Shown here: positions 26,529 through 36,618 of the stretch, piece after piece | Position numbering within the stretch: position 1 is the stretch's first letter | Layout: each line of letters begins with the position of its first letter | Assembly: GCA_904420175.1 (NCBI GenBank) | Contig: CAJFUF010000029.1 | Span: 1 to 64,000 of the forward strand | Direction of reading: 5' to 3' | Source: Candidatus Schneewindia gallinarum | GTDB lineage: Bacteria > Bacillota > Clostridia > Oscillospirales > Ruminococcaceae | Length of the DNA stretch: 64,000 nucleotides | Notes under the pieces: model-generated | Told to the model about the DNA's origin: nothing | What the model saw: the letters and a program-made list of their open reading frames with translations, nothing else | Databases searched by the model: none | Position numbers and translations under genes: made by a program

Positions 26529-27893
26529 ATGGATGGAGACCCATTCCCGCTTAGTATGCTTCTGATTCCGCTGCTGCTGCTTGTTTTTTCCGCCCTCTGC
26601 TCCATGGCGGAGGCGGCCGCCGTCACCTATAACGACGCCGAGCTGGCCCGTCTGGCACAGGACGGCCACAAACGGGCGCAGCGCCTGCAAAGCCTGATGG
26701 ACCCGCCCTCCCGCTTTATGGCATCCACCAGCGCCATCTACCTGCTGTTTTTCCTATTGGGCGGCACATTTGCGGCGCTGCCGCTGCAGCCGAGGATGCG
26801 CGGCCTGTTTCTGCAGTGGTTCCCCGGCATCGACCCCGCGGCCGCCGTGCTGTTTTCCGCCATCCTTCTGGCGGTGTGCTATACCGCGCTGTTCCTTGTG
26901 TTCGGCCGGATCCTGCCGAAGGCGCTGGGCGGCTGGTACCATAAGCGCTTCGCTTTCTCCCTCAGCCCTGTCCTCAGTTTCTTCTGCACCCTGCTGACCC
27001 CGCTGTCCGCGCTGTGCTTCCTTTTGTCCAAATGGCTGGCAAAGCTGTTCCATGTGGACCTGCTGAACCCGCCGGACGAAGTCACGGAGGAGGAAATCCG
27101 CATGATGGTGGACGCAGGGAATGAGACGGGCGTCATTGCGGAAAGCCAGCGGGAGATGATTGAAAACATCTTCGATTTAAACGACCTGTGCGCGGAGGAC
27201 GTCATGACCCACCGCCGGGACGTGTCCGCTGTGGAGGACATGGATTCCCTGTCCGAGGTGATTGACCTGTCCATTAAGGAGGGGTTCTCCCGCATCCCTG
27301 TCTATAAAGAGGATATCGACAACATTGTGGGCATGGTCGCCGTCAAGGATCTGCTTCCGCTTATCTACGACAAGCAGAAGCGGAACGAAGCCATCAGCGA
27401 CTACCTGCGCCCCATCGTCTATGTGCCCGAGTCGGTGCATTGCAGGGACCTGCTGACCCAGATGCGGGCGAAAAAAATCCAGATGGCCGTGGTGGTGGAC
27501 GAGTACGGCGGCACCGCCGGCATTGTCACCATGGAGGACCTGCTGGAATCCATTGTGGGCGACATCACGGACGAGTTTGACGACGAGGAGGAGGCCGACG
27601 TGGTCTCCGCAGCGGACGGCAGCTTCTCGGTGGACGGCTCCCTTGATTTGGAGGAGCTGGAGGAGCTGATTCCCATCTCCCTGCCGGAGGAACGGGACTT
27701 TGACACGGTGGGCGGCCTTGTGCTGGACTGCCTCGGCCGGTTCCCGGAGGAGAACGAGCATCCGGTTGTAAAATACAGCGGCTACGCCTTCCGCGTCATG
27801 CAGATGGAGGAAAGGCGAATCGCCCGCATCAAAATCAGAAAACTGCCGGAGAAAAAGGCCGGTACGGATGAGAAGAAAGGAAATGACCAGTAA
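26529..27893 (+). CDS. HlyC/CorC family transporter (CNNM + CBS pair + CorC_HlyC domain)
   Basis: DUF21-like membrane region, [32 protein letters not shown]. Confidence 0.92.
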   Translation: MDGDPFPLSMLLIPLLLLVFSALCSMAEAAAVTYNDAELARLAQDGHKRAQRLQSLMDPPSRFMASTSAIYLLFFLLGGTFAALPLQPRMRGLFLQWFPGIDPAAAVLFSAILLAVCYTALFLVFGRILPKALGGWYHKRFAFSLSPVLSFFCTLLTPLSALCFLLSKWLAKLFHVDLLNPPDEVTEEEIRMMVDAGNETGVIAESQREMIENIFDLNDLCAEDVMTHRRDVSAVEDMDSLSEVIDLSIKEGFSRIPVYKEDIDNIVGMVAVKDLLPLIYDKQKRNEAISDYLRPIVYVPESVHCRDLLTQMRAKKIQMAVVVDEYGGTAGIVTMEDLLESIVGDITDEFDDEEEADVVSAADGSFSVDGSLDLEELEELIPISLPEERDFDTVGGLVLDCLGRFPEENEHPVVKYSGYAFRVMQMEERRIARIKIRKLPEKKAGTDEKKGNDQ

Positions 27894-28360
27894 TGTCCCT
27901 TGCATCGGTAAAAGAATTTTTTCATAACCTCGGTCGGGAAAACGATATTTTGGAGTTCCCGGTTTCCAGTGCCACTGTGGCGCTGGCTGCGGAAGCGGTG
28001 GGAACGGAACCCGCACGGATTGCCAAAACCCTGTCGTTCATGACGCCGGACGGCCCCATCCTGGTGGTCGCCGCGGGGGACACCAAGGTGGACAACCGGA
28101 AATTTAAGGACACCTTCCACTGCAAGGCAACCTTTTTAACGCCGGAACAGGTGCTGGAATACACCGGCCATCCCGTCGGCGGGGTGTGCCCCTTCGCACT
28201 GGCCACCCCTGTCCCCGTGTTTCTGGATGAAAGCCTGCGCCGGTTTGAAACCGTCTTCCCTGCCGCCGGCAGCGCCAATTCCGCCATCGAGCTTTCCCCC
28301 GCCGAATTGGAAGGAGTGTGCGAGGGCAGCCGCTGGGTAACAGTTTGTAAAATCTCATAG
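27893..28360 (+). CDS. YbaK/EbsC family (aminoacyl-tRNA deacylase-like) protein
   Basis: ARIAKTLSF...VVAAGDTKVDNRKFK...GHPVGGVCPFAL. Confidence 0.9.
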   Translation: MSLASVKEFFHNLGRENDILEFPVSSATVALAAEAVGTEPARIAKTLSFMTPDGPILVVAAGDTKVDNRKFKDTFHCKATFLTPEQVLEYTGHPVGGVCPFALATPVPVFLDESLRRFETVFPAAGSANSAIELSPAELEGVCEGSRWVTVCKIS

Positions 28361-28383
28361 TAATATACAAATTGTATATTACT
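28359..28383. repeat. 25-bp palindrome AGTAATATACAA-A-TTGTATATTACT
   Basis: Perfect 12-bp arms around one central base. Confidence 0.85.
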
Positions 28384-28510
28384 CTGATTGGCTTTTCCGC
28401 CGCTACCGGGACTGGCCTGCACGGTTTTGGGGGCTGCCTTGTCAGGCTGTTTCCTGTATTTTTGCCCCGGCACCTTGCTTTTTAAAAACCGTATTATTTT
28501 AAAAAATATT

Positions 28511-28536
28511 ACACCGGGTAATTTACCACCCGGTGT
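28511..28536. terminator. Hairpin, likely terminator or attenuator
   Basis: ACACCGGGT...ACCCGGTGT. Confidence 0.5.
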
Positions 28537-28551
28537 ATCTCTTTCTGTCCC

Positions 28552-28580
28552 TTGACAGAAGGGAGATTTCCCACTATCAT
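28552..28580 (+). promoter_or_regulatory. Sigma-A promoter TTGACA-N17-TATCAT upstream of the MATE gene
   Basis: Perfect -35, 17-nt spacer, near-consensus -10. Confidence 0.65.
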
Positions 28581-28678
28581 TTAATTGATAAGTCAATAAA
28601 TAAAACCGGAGTTTTCCGGCAGTGTACTCCGTAGGGCGGCCGGGGTGGTTTGCGTACGGAATAGGAGGAGGATCAGAC

Positions 28679-30073
28679 ATGGATCAGGCTTTGCAAAACC
28701 CACTGGGTACGGAAAAAATACCGCAGCTGCTGACGCGCTTTGCGGTTCCCAGCGTGATTGCCATGCTGGTCAGTTCACTTTACAACATTGTGGACCAGAT
28801 TTTTATTGGACAGGGTGTCGGGGTGCTGGGGAACGCCGCCACCAACGTGGCGTTCCCGCTGGTGACGGTGTGCACGGCCACCGCGCTGCTGTTCGGCATC
28901 GGCGGGGCGGCCAACTTCAACCTGTGCATGGGCGCAGGGAAAAAGGAGGAGGCGGCCAAATTTGCCGGCGGCGCAGTAACGCTGCTGATAGGCGGCGGGA
29001 TTGTGCTTTGCATACTGACCCTGCTGTTTCTGGAACCGTTGATGTGGGGCTGCGGCGCAACGGCCGACACCATCGACTATGCCCTGACCTACACGGGGAT
29101 TACGGCCTTCGGTTTCCCCTTCCTTATTCTTTCTAACGGCGGCGGGCACCTGATCCGCGCGGACGGGGCGCCCCGTTTTTCCATGCTGTGCAACCTGACG
29201 GGCGCAATGATCAACACCATTCTGGACCCGCTGTTTATTTTCCCCATGGGGCTCGGCATTGCCGGGGCCGCATGGGCCACGGTGATTGGGCAGGTTGTCT
29301 CCGGCATCATGGCGGCGGTCTATCTCTCGCGGTTTCGGACGGTCCGGCTGACGCGGGGCACGCTGCGGCCGGGTCTGCGGCGCAGCCTGAAGATCGCCTC
29401 CCTCGGGGCGGCCAACTGTTTCAATCAGCTGGCCATGATGGTGGTGCAGATTACCCTGAACAACACGCTGACCTTCTACGGTGCGCTGTCCGTCTACGGA
29501 AAGGAAATCCCGTTGGCCTGCGCCGGCATTATTTCCAAGGTGAATATGATTTTCTTCTCTTTTGCCATTGGCCTAGCCCAGGGGCTGCAGCCCATCTGCA
29601 GCTTCAACTACGGGGCGAAGAAGTATGCACGTGTGCGGGAAACCTACCGGCTGGCGCTGATTGCCGCCACCTGTATCTCCTTCCTGGCATTTTTGTGCTT
29701 TCAGCTGTTTCCACGGCAGATTATCTCCATCTTCGGAAATGGAACGGAGGAGTACTTCCACTTTGCAGAGCAGTACTTCCGGATTTATCTGTTTTTCACC
29801 TTCTTAAATGGAATTCAGCCGGTAACCACCAACCTGTTCACCGCCATTGGCAAGGCCTCCCGCGGGATCTTCCTGTCCCTGACACGGCAAATTCTGTTTT
29901 TGCTTCCGCTGATTGTCCTTTTACCTGCCCTGTTCGGCATTGACGGCATTATGTTTGCAGGCCCGGTGGCGGACCTCATTGCTGCGGTCCTCTCCCTGCT
30001 GCTTGCAGGACGGGAGCTACGGCGTATCCGCAGGATGGAATCGCCCCTGTGCGAGACGCAGCCCGCCCGGTAA
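28679..30073 (+). CDS. MATE family efflux transporter
   Basis: 12-TM; VPSVIAMLVSSLYNIVDQIFIGQGVGVLGNAATNVAFP. Confidence 0.94.
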   Translation: MDQALQNPLGTEKIPQLLTRFAVPSVIAMLVSSLYNIVDQIFIGQGVGVLGNAATNVAFPLVTVCTATALLFGIGGAANFNLCMGAGKKEEAAKFAGGAVTLLIGGGIVLCILTLLFLEPLMWGCGATADTIDYALTYTGITAFGFPFLILSNGGGHLIRADGAPRFSMLCNLTGAMINTILDPLFIFPMGLGIAGAAWATVIGQVVSGIMAAVYLSRFRTVRLTRGTLRPGLRRSLKIASLGAANCFNQLAMMVVQITLNNTLTFYGALSVYGKEIPLACAGIISKVNMIFFSFAIGLAQGLQPICSFNYGAKKYARVRETYRLALIAATCISFLAFLCFQLFPRQIISIFGNGTEEYFHFAEQYFRIYLFFTFLNGIQPVTTNLFTAIGKASRGIFLSLTRQILFLLPLIVLLPALFGIDGIMFAGPVADLIAAVLSLLLAGRELRRIRRMESPLCETQPAR

Positions 30074-30096
30074 ATAAAATAACCCCTGAAAATGGG

Positions 30097-30125
30097 AAGG
30101 CCCTGTCCGGCTTGGACAGGGCCTT
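30097..30125 (+). terminator. Intrinsic terminator after the MATE gene
   Basis: AAGGCCCTGTCC-GGCTT-GGACAGGGCCTT then TGTTTG. Confidence 0.75.
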
Positions 30126-30177
30126 TGTTTGTTACACTCTCTTCCCTCTCATCTGCAAGAGATGTAAGCAGGAGAAA

Positions 30178-30199
30178 AGCCCCCGATTTCCCGGAGGCT
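30178..30199 (-). terminator. Intrinsic terminator for the minus-strand tRNA transcript
   Basis: Minus strand AGCCTCCG-GGAAAT-CGGGGGCT followed by TTTC. Confidence 0.55.
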
Positions 30200-30399
30200 T
30201 CTCCCCTATAACAAATGAAGAAAAAAACAAATTTGGTGGTTTGCCTTGTCTGCATTGTACCATTTGCGCATTGCGCTGTCAAGCTGTTTTTCCGCTGTTC
30301 TCAGCGAAAAATCAAGGCAATAAAGACCAAAAGCCGCTGCACTAAAAGAAACACACCCCGCAAACCCGCATGAATGCGTAAGTTTGTTGGGTGTGTGTT

Positions 30400-30474
30400 T
30401 GGTGACCCGGACGGGAATCGAACCCGTGATACCGCCGTGAAAGGGCGGTGTCTTAACCTCTTGACCACCGGGCC
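30400..30474 (-). tRNA. tRNA-Glu (anticodon TTC), CCA encoded
   Basis: Cloverleaf readable on minus strand: GGCCCGG acceptor, CGCCCTTTCACGGCG anticodon arm, GGTTCGAATCC T-arm, CCA. Confidence 0.95.
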
Positions 30475-30514
30475 TTTTAAAAAGCGGTCAGTACTGTATC
30501 CTACTGACCGCTTG

Positions 30515-30591
30515 TGGTAGCGGCAACTGGATTTGAACCAGTGACACTTCGGGTATGAACCGAATGCTCTAGCCAACTGAGCTATGCCGCC
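30515..30591 (-). tRNA. tRNA-Met (anticodon CAT), CCA encoded
   Basis: Minus strand GGCGGCA acceptor, TTCGGTTCATACCCGAA anticodon arm, GGTTCAAATCC T-arm, CCA. Confidence 0.94.
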
Positions 30592-30677
30592 ATAAATTCG
30601 CCCCTCATTACAGGGGCGAAAATAATTATATTATAGAATCACTGTGTTTGTCAATAGCTTTTCCAATTTTACGGCAA

Positions 30678-31829
30678 TTATTTTGCATCGTAGTTGGGGG
30701 AAGCGTCGATTTTCGCCATATCGTGGGGATGGCTCTCCCGCAGGCCCGCCGCTGTAATCTTTACAAACTGGGCGTTGGCCTGCATCTCCTCCACGGTGTG
30801 TGCGCCGCAGGCGCCCATGCCCGCCTTCAGGCCGCCCACCATCTGGAACAGCATGTCGGCAACCGGGCCGCGGTAAGGGATAAGCCCCTCAATACCCTCC
30901 GGCACCAGCTTCTTTTTGTTCTCCTGGAAATAGCGGTCGCCGCTGCCCTTCTTCATAGCGCCGATACTTCCCATTCCGCGGTAGGTCTTATACTTTTTGC
31001 CGTCCATTTCCACCACTTCCTGCGGAGACTCCTCACAGCCGCCCAGCATGGAGCCCAGCATGACGGTGCTTGCGCCTGCCGCCAGCGCCTTTGCAATGTC
31101 GCCGGAGTAGACAATGCCGCCGTCCGCAATCACCGGGATGCCGTACTTTGCCGCGGCGCAGGCCGCGTCGTACACCGCGGTAATCTGCGGCACGCCAATG
31201 CCCGCCACCACGCGGGTGGTGCAGATGGAGCCGGGGCCGATGCCCACCTTGACGCAGTCCGCGCCCGCCTTAATAAGGTCCTCCGTGGCGGCGGCAGTCG
31301 CCACGTTGCCCGCCACCAGCGCCACATCCGGGAAGGCCGCCTTCACCTTTTTCACGCAGTTCATCACGCCCTCGCTGTGGCCGTGGGAGGAATCAAGCAC
31401 CAGCACGTCCGCACCGGCCGCTACCAGCGCCTCCGCCCGGTCCAGCACATTGGCCGTCACACCCAGTGCAGCGGCGCACAGCAGCCTGCCCTGCTTGTCC
31501 ACGGCGGCCTGCTCCGGGTCAAAGTCCCGGAACTCCTTGACCTCGCGCACCTGCGCGGCCTGCTCCTCAATGGACATGCTTTTGTGGATGACGGCAATTC
31601 CGCCGTTCTTCGCCATGGCGATGGCCATCCGCTTCTCAGACACCGTATCCATGGCAGCCGCCACAATGGGCACCTTTAAAACAATGTCCTTTGCCAGCTT
31701 TGCGGACACGTCCACATCACTGGGTACCACGTCGCTTTTTGCAGGGATCAGCAGCACATCGTTGTAGCTGAGCCCCTCCTTCAAAAACTTATCGGCCGGG
31801 TTCGTGTTTACCATCATCATTCTCCTCAC
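30678..31829 (-). CDS. guaB: IMP dehydrogenase lacking the CBS (Bateman) module
   Basis: [18 protein letters not shown] active-site loop; only 383 aa with a short linker where CBS domains normally sit. Confidence 0.88.
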   Translation of the reverse strand: MRRMMMVNTNPADKFLKEGLSYNDVLLIPAKSDVVPSDVDVSAKLAKDIVLKVPIVAAAMDTVSEKRMAIAMAKNGGIAVIHKSMSIEEQAAQVREVKEFRDFDPEQAAVDKQGRLLCAAALGVTANVLDRAEALVAAGADVLVLDSSHGHSEGVMNCVKKVKAAFPDVALVAGNVATAAATEDLIKAGADCVKVGIGPGSICTTRVVAGIGVPQITAVYDAACAAAKYGIPVIADGGIVYSGDIAKALAAGASTVMLGSMLGGCEESPQEVVEMDGKKYKTYRGMGSIGAMKKGSGDRYFQENKKKLVPEGIEGLIPYRGPVADMLFQMVGGLKAGMGACGAHTVEEMQANAQFVKITAAGLRESHPHDMAKIDASPNYDAK

Positions 31830-32542
31830 TTGATTTTTAGTATTCCGTCAAAGCAGCGGCCCCTGTCGTGCTCTCCCCTGACAAAGACGGTTTCTTCCTC
31901 CCGTTTCCCGCTCAGACGGATGGTCTGGCCGGGGTATGCCTCCCCCGTCATGGACAAATACAGCTCCGCAGCCTGCTGCCGGAAGGGGTCAAAAGGCCCG
32001 TAGTCCATGACAATGTCGGCATATTTTACATTGTTCAAATGCCCGTTTGCATCCACGTCGGAGTAGCGCACCAGCTTGTCCGGCAGCGGCTGCAAATCCT
32101 CCGGCATGCACAGCCGGGCGCCTAAGTCCACCTGCACGGCCTGCTCCACCAGGGGTAGCGGATGCGGGAACGCGGCAGGCCGCAGGATTTTTCTGCTGCG
32201 GGGGTCAATCAGCACCCACTGGGACGCCGCCTCGCACAGCAGGCGGTCCCCGTCCAGCACCCGGTAGTTCCGGTGAAACCGCGCGCCCTTCACCGCCATG
32301 GGCCACGTCTCAAAGGTGACGGCCTGCTCCATCCGCGGCAGTTCGTAAAATTTCATGCCCACACTGACAATGACGAAGACAAACCCTTCCTCATACAGCC
32401 TGTCGTAGGGCAGGCCGAGGCTGTCCAGCTGGTAGCCCGCGCACTCCTGCATTTTCAGCAGCACGGCAGAGGGGCGCATCCGCTCGTGGCAGTCGCAGTC
32501 GTAATGCGTGGGGGCATAGGAAATGGAAAAAGGCGTGTTCAA
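31826..32542 (-). CDS. Acyl-ACP thioesterase family protein
   Basis: Hotdog-type layout; [22 protein letters not shown]. Confidence 0.85.
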   Translation of the reverse strand: MNTPFSISYAPTHYDCDCHERMRPSAVLLKMQECAGYQLDSLGLPYDRLYEEGFVFVIVSVGMKFYELPRMEQAVTFETWPMAVKGARFHRNYRVLDGDRLLCEAASQWVLIDPRSRKILRPAAFPHPLPLVEQAVQVDLGARLCMPEDLQPLPDKLVRYSDVDANGHLNNVKYADIVMDYGPFDPFRQQAAELYLSMTGEAYPGQTIRLSGKREEETVFVRGEHDRGRCFDGILKIK

Positions 32543-32556
32543 ACAGTTCTCCCCTT

Positions 32557-33828
32557 CTATTTAATCACGTCCACGCCCATGTAGGGACGCAGCACCTCCG
32601 GCACGGTGATGGTGCCGTCCTCATTCTGGTAATTTTCCATAATTGCCGCCACAGTACGGCCCACCGCAAGGCCGGAGCCGTTCAGGGTGTGCACCAGCTG
32701 TGCCTTGTCCTTCGGGGTTCTCTTAAAGCGGATGCCCGCCCGGCGCGCCTGATAGTCCTCAAAATTCGAGCAGGACGAAATTTCCGCATACCGTCCGTAA
32801 GAGGGCAGCCACACCTCGATATCATAGGTTTTTGCACTGGAAAAGCCCAGATCACCGCTGGACAGGGCCACCACGCGGTACGGCAGGCCCAGCGCCTGAA
32901 GGGCCTCCTCCGCAGAGTGGGTCAGGCTCTCCAGCTCGTCATAGGAGGTCTCCGGGTCGGCGAATTTCACAAGCTCTACCTTGTTGAACTGGTGCTGGCG
33001 GATAATGCCGCGGGTGTCGCGTCCCGCGCTGCCCGCCTCCGCCCGGAAACAGGCGGAATAGGCGCAGAACTTTAACGGCAGCTTGCTTCCGTCCAGGATT
33101 TCATTGGCGTAGTAGTTCGTCACCGGCACCTCGGCGGTGGGAATCAGGAAGTAGTCGTTGTTGGCGACGCGGAACGCGTCCTCCTCAAATTTGGGCAGCT
33201 GTCCCGTCCCGGTCATGGAGCCCCGGTTGACCATGTAGGGGGGCAGCATCTCGGTATAGCCGTGCTGCGCGTGAAAATCCATATAAAAATTGATAACCGA
33301 CCGCTCCAGCCGGGCGCCTAAGCCCTTATAGAAGGTGAAGCGTGCGCCGGCCACCTTGGCCGCACGCTCAAAGTCCAGAATGTCAAGGCCGGTTCCCAAA
33401 TCCCAGTGGGCCTTGGGCTCAAAGTCAAAGGTTCTCGGCTCGCCCCAGCGGCGCTGCTCCACATTGTCGCTGTCGTCCTTCCCCACCGGCACCGATTCGT
33501 GCGGGATGTTGGGGACGCGAAGCAGCAGTTCCCGCTGCTTTGTCTCCAGCCCGCTCAGCTCCGAAGCCATCTCCTTGATGTCGTCGGACAGCGTCTTGAG
33601 CTGCGCCATCAGCTCCTCTGTGTTTTTCCCCTCTTTTTTCAGCATGGGGATCTGCTTGCTCAGCTTGTTCTGCTCCGCCTTCTCACCCTCCGTCTTGGCG
33701 GTCAGGACGCGGCGCTGCTCGTCAATGTTCAAAATTTCATCAATGGTCTCATCCATGGGGTTCTGCCGGTTCCGCATGGCCTCCTTCACGCGCTGCGGAT
33801 CCTGTCTGATTACCTTAATGTCTAACAT
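32557..33828 (-). CDS. serS: Seryl-tRNA synthetase
   Basis: [21 protein letters not shown]; class II motifs [21 protein letters not shown]. Confidence 0.97.
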   Translation of the reverse strand: MLDIKVIRQDPQRVKEAMRNRQNPMDETIDEILNIDEQRRVLTAKTEGEKAEQNKLSKQIPMLKKEGKNTEELMAQLKTLSDDIKEMASELSGLETKQRELLLRVPNIPHESVPVGKDDSDNVEQRRWGEPRTFDFEPKAHWDLGTGLDILDFERAAKVAGARFTFYKGLGARLERSVINFYMDFHAQHGYTEMLPPYMVNRGSMTGTGQLPKFEEDAFRVANNDYFLIPTAEVPVTNYYANEILDGSKLPLKFCAYSACFRAEAGSAGRDTRGIIRQHQFNKVELVKFADPETSYDELESLTHSAEEALQALGLPYRVVALSSGDLGFSSAKTYDIEVWLPSYGRYAEISSCSNFEDYQARRAGIRFKRTPKDKAQLVHTLNGSGLAVGRTVAAIMENYQNEDGTITVPEVLRPYMGVDVIK

Positions 33829-33842
33829 GTTCCTATCTCCTT

Positions 33843-34697
33843 TTATTTCATATCCCCTAATTTATTGGCCAGTTCCTGTAGTTCTTCTTTGTTTAAAAAT
33901 TCAATACTCAGCATTCCTCCATCCCCTTTCGGGGACACGGAAATCCTCCGGCCCAGCGCCTCTCTTAAGGACAAGGCCACCTCGTCATAAAAGCTGTCCC
34001 GGACGGGCGCCTCCTTTTCCTTTTGCTGCGGCTGTTTCAGGGCCTTTTTCACAAGGCGCTCCGTTTCCCGGACAGACAGCCCCTCCGCCGCCACTTTTTC
34101 CGCCAGCGGCGTGCAGACCGCCGGGTCGGACAGGGCGGCAAGGGCGCGCGCATGTCCGGCAGACAGCTTTCCGTCCCGCAGCAGCTGCAGCACCTTCTCC
34201 GGCAGCTGTAACAGCCGCAGCGCATTGGCCACCGCCGGGCGGGATTTGCCCACCTTGGCCGCCACCTGCTCCTGTGTCAGGGAAAAGCTGTCCATCAGTT
34301 TCCGGTAGCCCAGCGCCTCCTCCACGGCGTTCAGGTCCTCCCGCTGGAGGTTTTCCACCAGCGCCAGTTCCATGGCCGCAAGTTCGGTCAGCTCCTTTAC
34401 CACGGCGGGAATTTCCGTCAGGCCCGCCAGCTTGGCGGCCCGCCAGCGGCGCTCCCCCGCCACAATCTGGTATCCGCCTGCCGTCAGCGGGCGCACCAGA
34501 ATCGGCTGCATCACCCCGTGCTCCCGGATGGAGTCGGCCAGTTCGTTCAGCGCCGTCTCGTCAAAGGCCCGTCTCGGCTGGTCGCGGTTGGGCTCCACCT
34601 CCGAGATGCGCAGCGTCATCCGCTCGCTGTCCTGGGTGGCATTGTCCACAAACAGGGCGTCCAGCCCGCGGCCCAGGCCGCTTCGTTTTCCTGCCAT
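33843..34697 (-). CDS. parB: Chromosome partitioning protein ParB/Spo0J
   Basis: [35 protein letters not shown]. Confidence 0.95.
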   Translation of the reverse strand: MAGKRSGLGRGLDALFVDNATQDSERMTLRISEVEPNRDQPRRAFDETALNELADSIREHGVMQPILVRPLTAGGYQIVAGERRWRAAKLAGLTEIPAVVKELTELAAMELALVENLQREDLNAVEEALGYRKLMDSFSLTQEQVAAKVGKSRPAVANALRLLQLPEKVLQLLRDGKLSAGHARALAALSDPAVCTPLAEKVAAEGLSVRETERLVKKALKQPQQKEKEAPVRDSFYDEVALSLREALGRRISVSPKGDGGMLSIEFLNKEELQELANKLGDMK

Positions 34698-34712
34698 CTC
34701 TGTTCCCTTCCT

Positions 34713-35477
34713 TTAATGCTGTAATCGTAAAAATTCTTCCGCCAACGCCCGGTATGCCTCCGCCCCGCGGGACCCCCGGTCGTAGTAGGTGACCGGCTCG
34801 CCGTAGCTGGGCGCCTCAGACACGCGCACATTGCGCGGGATGGTGGTGGCGTACACCTTGCGGGGGAAGTATTTTTTTACTTCCTCCACCACCTGCATGG
34901 TCAGGTTCAGCCGCCCGTCGTACATGGTCAGCAGCACCCCTTCAATGTCCAGCCCCGGGTTATACAGCCGCTTGACCTGACGGATGGTACCCATCAGCTG
35001 GCTCAGCCCCTCCAGGGCATAGTACTCGCACTGGATGGGGACAAACACCGTGTCGCTGGCGTTAAAGGCGTTTAACGTCAGCAGGCCCAGCGAGGGGGGG
35101 CAGTCGATAAACAAAAAGTCGTACTGATCCCTTAAGCGGAACAGCGGTTTTTTCAACCGTTCCTCCCTGCCTGCTAAGTCCACCAGTTCAATCTCCGCGC
35201 CGGCAAGGTCGATGTTGCACGGAATGATGGACAGGTTTTCAAAGCCGGTTTTCAGCACGGCAGAGGCCGGGTCGGCCTCCCCCACCATGACGTCGTAGGT
35301 GGAAACGGTAACCTGCCGTTTGTTGACGCCCACCCCGCTGGAGCAGTTCCCCTGCGGGTCCGCATCCACCAACAGCACACGTTTCCCCAAGGAGCCTAGG
35401 GCCGCCGCCAAATTGACCGCCGTGGTGGTTTTCCCCACGCCGCCCTTCTGGTTTGCGATTGCTATTATTTTGCCCAT
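34713..35477 (-). CDS. parA: Chromosome partitioning ATPase ParA/Soj
   Basis: IIAIANQKGGVGKTTTAVNLAAAL. Confidence 0.96.
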   Translation of the reverse strand: MGKIIAIANQKGGVGKTTTAVNLAAALGSLGKRVLLVDADPQGNCSSGVGVNKRQVTVSTYDVMVGEADPASAVLKTGFENLSIIPCNIDLAGAEIELVDLAGREERLKKPLFRLRDQYDFLFIDCPPSLGLLTLNAFNASDTVFVPIQCEYYALEGLSQLMGTIRQVKRLYNPGLDIEGVLLTMYDGRLNLTMQVVEEVKKYFPRKVYATTIPRNVRVSEAPSYGEPVTYYDRGSRGAEAYRALAEEFLRLQH

Positions 35478-35561
35478 ATTTCCTCCCGTATGATCGTTTG
35501 TCTCCTATTTTATCACACTTGGGGACGCTTTTAAACCAGTTCTCTGCAAATTCTTGGTTTT

Positions 35562-35577
35562 TGTTTCACGTGAAACA
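35562..35577. promoter_or_regulatory. parS site 1 (TGTTTCACGTGAAACA)
   Basis: Perfect 16-bp parS palindrome. Confidence 0.95.
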
Positions 35578-35600
35578 ATTTCATCCCACAACCGCACCGG

Positions 35601-35616
35601 TGTTTCACGTGAAACA
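35601..35616. promoter_or_regulatory. parS site 2 (TGTTTCACGTGAAACA), inside a 24-bp palindrome 35597-35620
   Basis: Perfect parS; flanks extend the dyad to CCGGTGTTTCACGTGAAACACCGG. Confidence 0.95.
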
Positions 35617-35657
35617 CCGGAAGGGCCCTGCTCATACGAGCAGGGCCCTTCCGGTGT
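35614..35657. terminator. 20-bp perfect hairpin abutting parS 2
   Basis: ACACCGGAAGGGCCCTGCTC-ATAC-GAGCAGGGCCCTTCCGGTGT; no clear U-tract, so terminator role is uncertain. Confidence 0.55.
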
Positions 35658-35718
35658 GTGTAATTTGGGGAAAGTGGATGTTGTAGTGTATATCAACCGT
35701 TTCCGGTTAATACCCATG

Positions 35719-36510
35719 TCAGTGGGTTTTGGGAATGTAGACGGTATACTCAATAAAATAATCCGTCTCCCGCTTTGCGGTGTCCGCGTTCAGCCCCTGC
35801 TGTTTCAGGGCCTTGACCGCCTTGTTGATGGTGTTGATGAACAGCCGGACATCCTTGATGGCAATGGTTTTTTTGCCCTTGGGCACCTCGTGCAGGGCGG
35901 CCTGCACCAGCCGCTCTGTCTCCTCCACCGTTAAGCGCCGGGCAAGGATTTTATCAATCAGCTGTTCCCGCTGTGCGTCGTCCTGGATTTTCAGCAGCGC
36001 CCTGGCGTGCCGTTCCGTCAGTCCACCGGCCACCAGCCTTCCCAGCTGTTCCTGGGGCAGCCGCAGCAGGCGTAGTTTGTTCGCCACTGCCGACTGGGAC
36101 TTTCCAATCCGTTCCGCCACCTGCTCCTGCGTCAGGTCCAGCATATCGCAAAGGTTGCGGATTGCCACCGCCTCGTCATAAAAGCTGAGGTTTTCCCGCT
36201 GGATGTTCTCCGTCAGGGAAAGCACTGCAGCGGCCTGCTCGTCCGCATCGTGGACAATACAGGGCACCTCCGTCAGGCCCGCCAATTTTGCGGCACGCAG
36301 CCTGCGCTCCCCCGCGATTAAAACATAGCTGCCGTTCTGCGCCCTGACCACCAGCGGCTGCAGGATACCGTCCTGCTTGATGCTGGCAGCAAGGGAGCGC
36401 AGCTCCTCACTAGAAAAAACACGCCGGGGCTGGTGGGGCGACGGCTGCAGCTTGTCCACCGGAATTTTCACCACTTTGCCTGCGGTGTCATTTCGAAGGA
36501 AACCTGCCAT
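35719..36510 (-). CDS. noc: ParB-family nucleoid occlusion protein Noc
   Basis: [39 protein letters not shown]; second ParB paralogue located between parA and rsmG. Confidence 0.85.
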   Translation of the reverse strand: MAGFLRNDTAGKVVKIPVDKLQPSPHQPRRVFSSEELRSLAASIKQDGILQPLVVRAQNGSYVLIAGERRLRAAKLAGLTEVPCIVHDADEQAAAVLSLTENIQRENLSFYDEAVAIRNLCDMLDLTQEQVAERIGKSQSAVANKLRLLRLPQEQLGRLVAGGLTERHARALLKIQDDAQREQLIDKILARRLTVEETERLVQAALHEVPKGKKTIAIKDVRLFINTINKAVKALKQQGLNADTAKRETDYFIEYTVYIPKTH

Positions 36511-36618
36511 CCCTTACACCCCCTGTGTTCTTTCTGTCCTCACTATAACACAGGTATTTTTAAAATTCCACTGTTTTTCATCGGGGCGATTCACCCCATT
36601 TCGCGCTGTTTCGACATT

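Noticed and set aside
30097-30199. Possible structured ncRNA or T-box between the MATE gene and the tRNAs
   Set aside because: The two hairpins are adequately explained as terminators of the converging MATE and tRNA transcripts.
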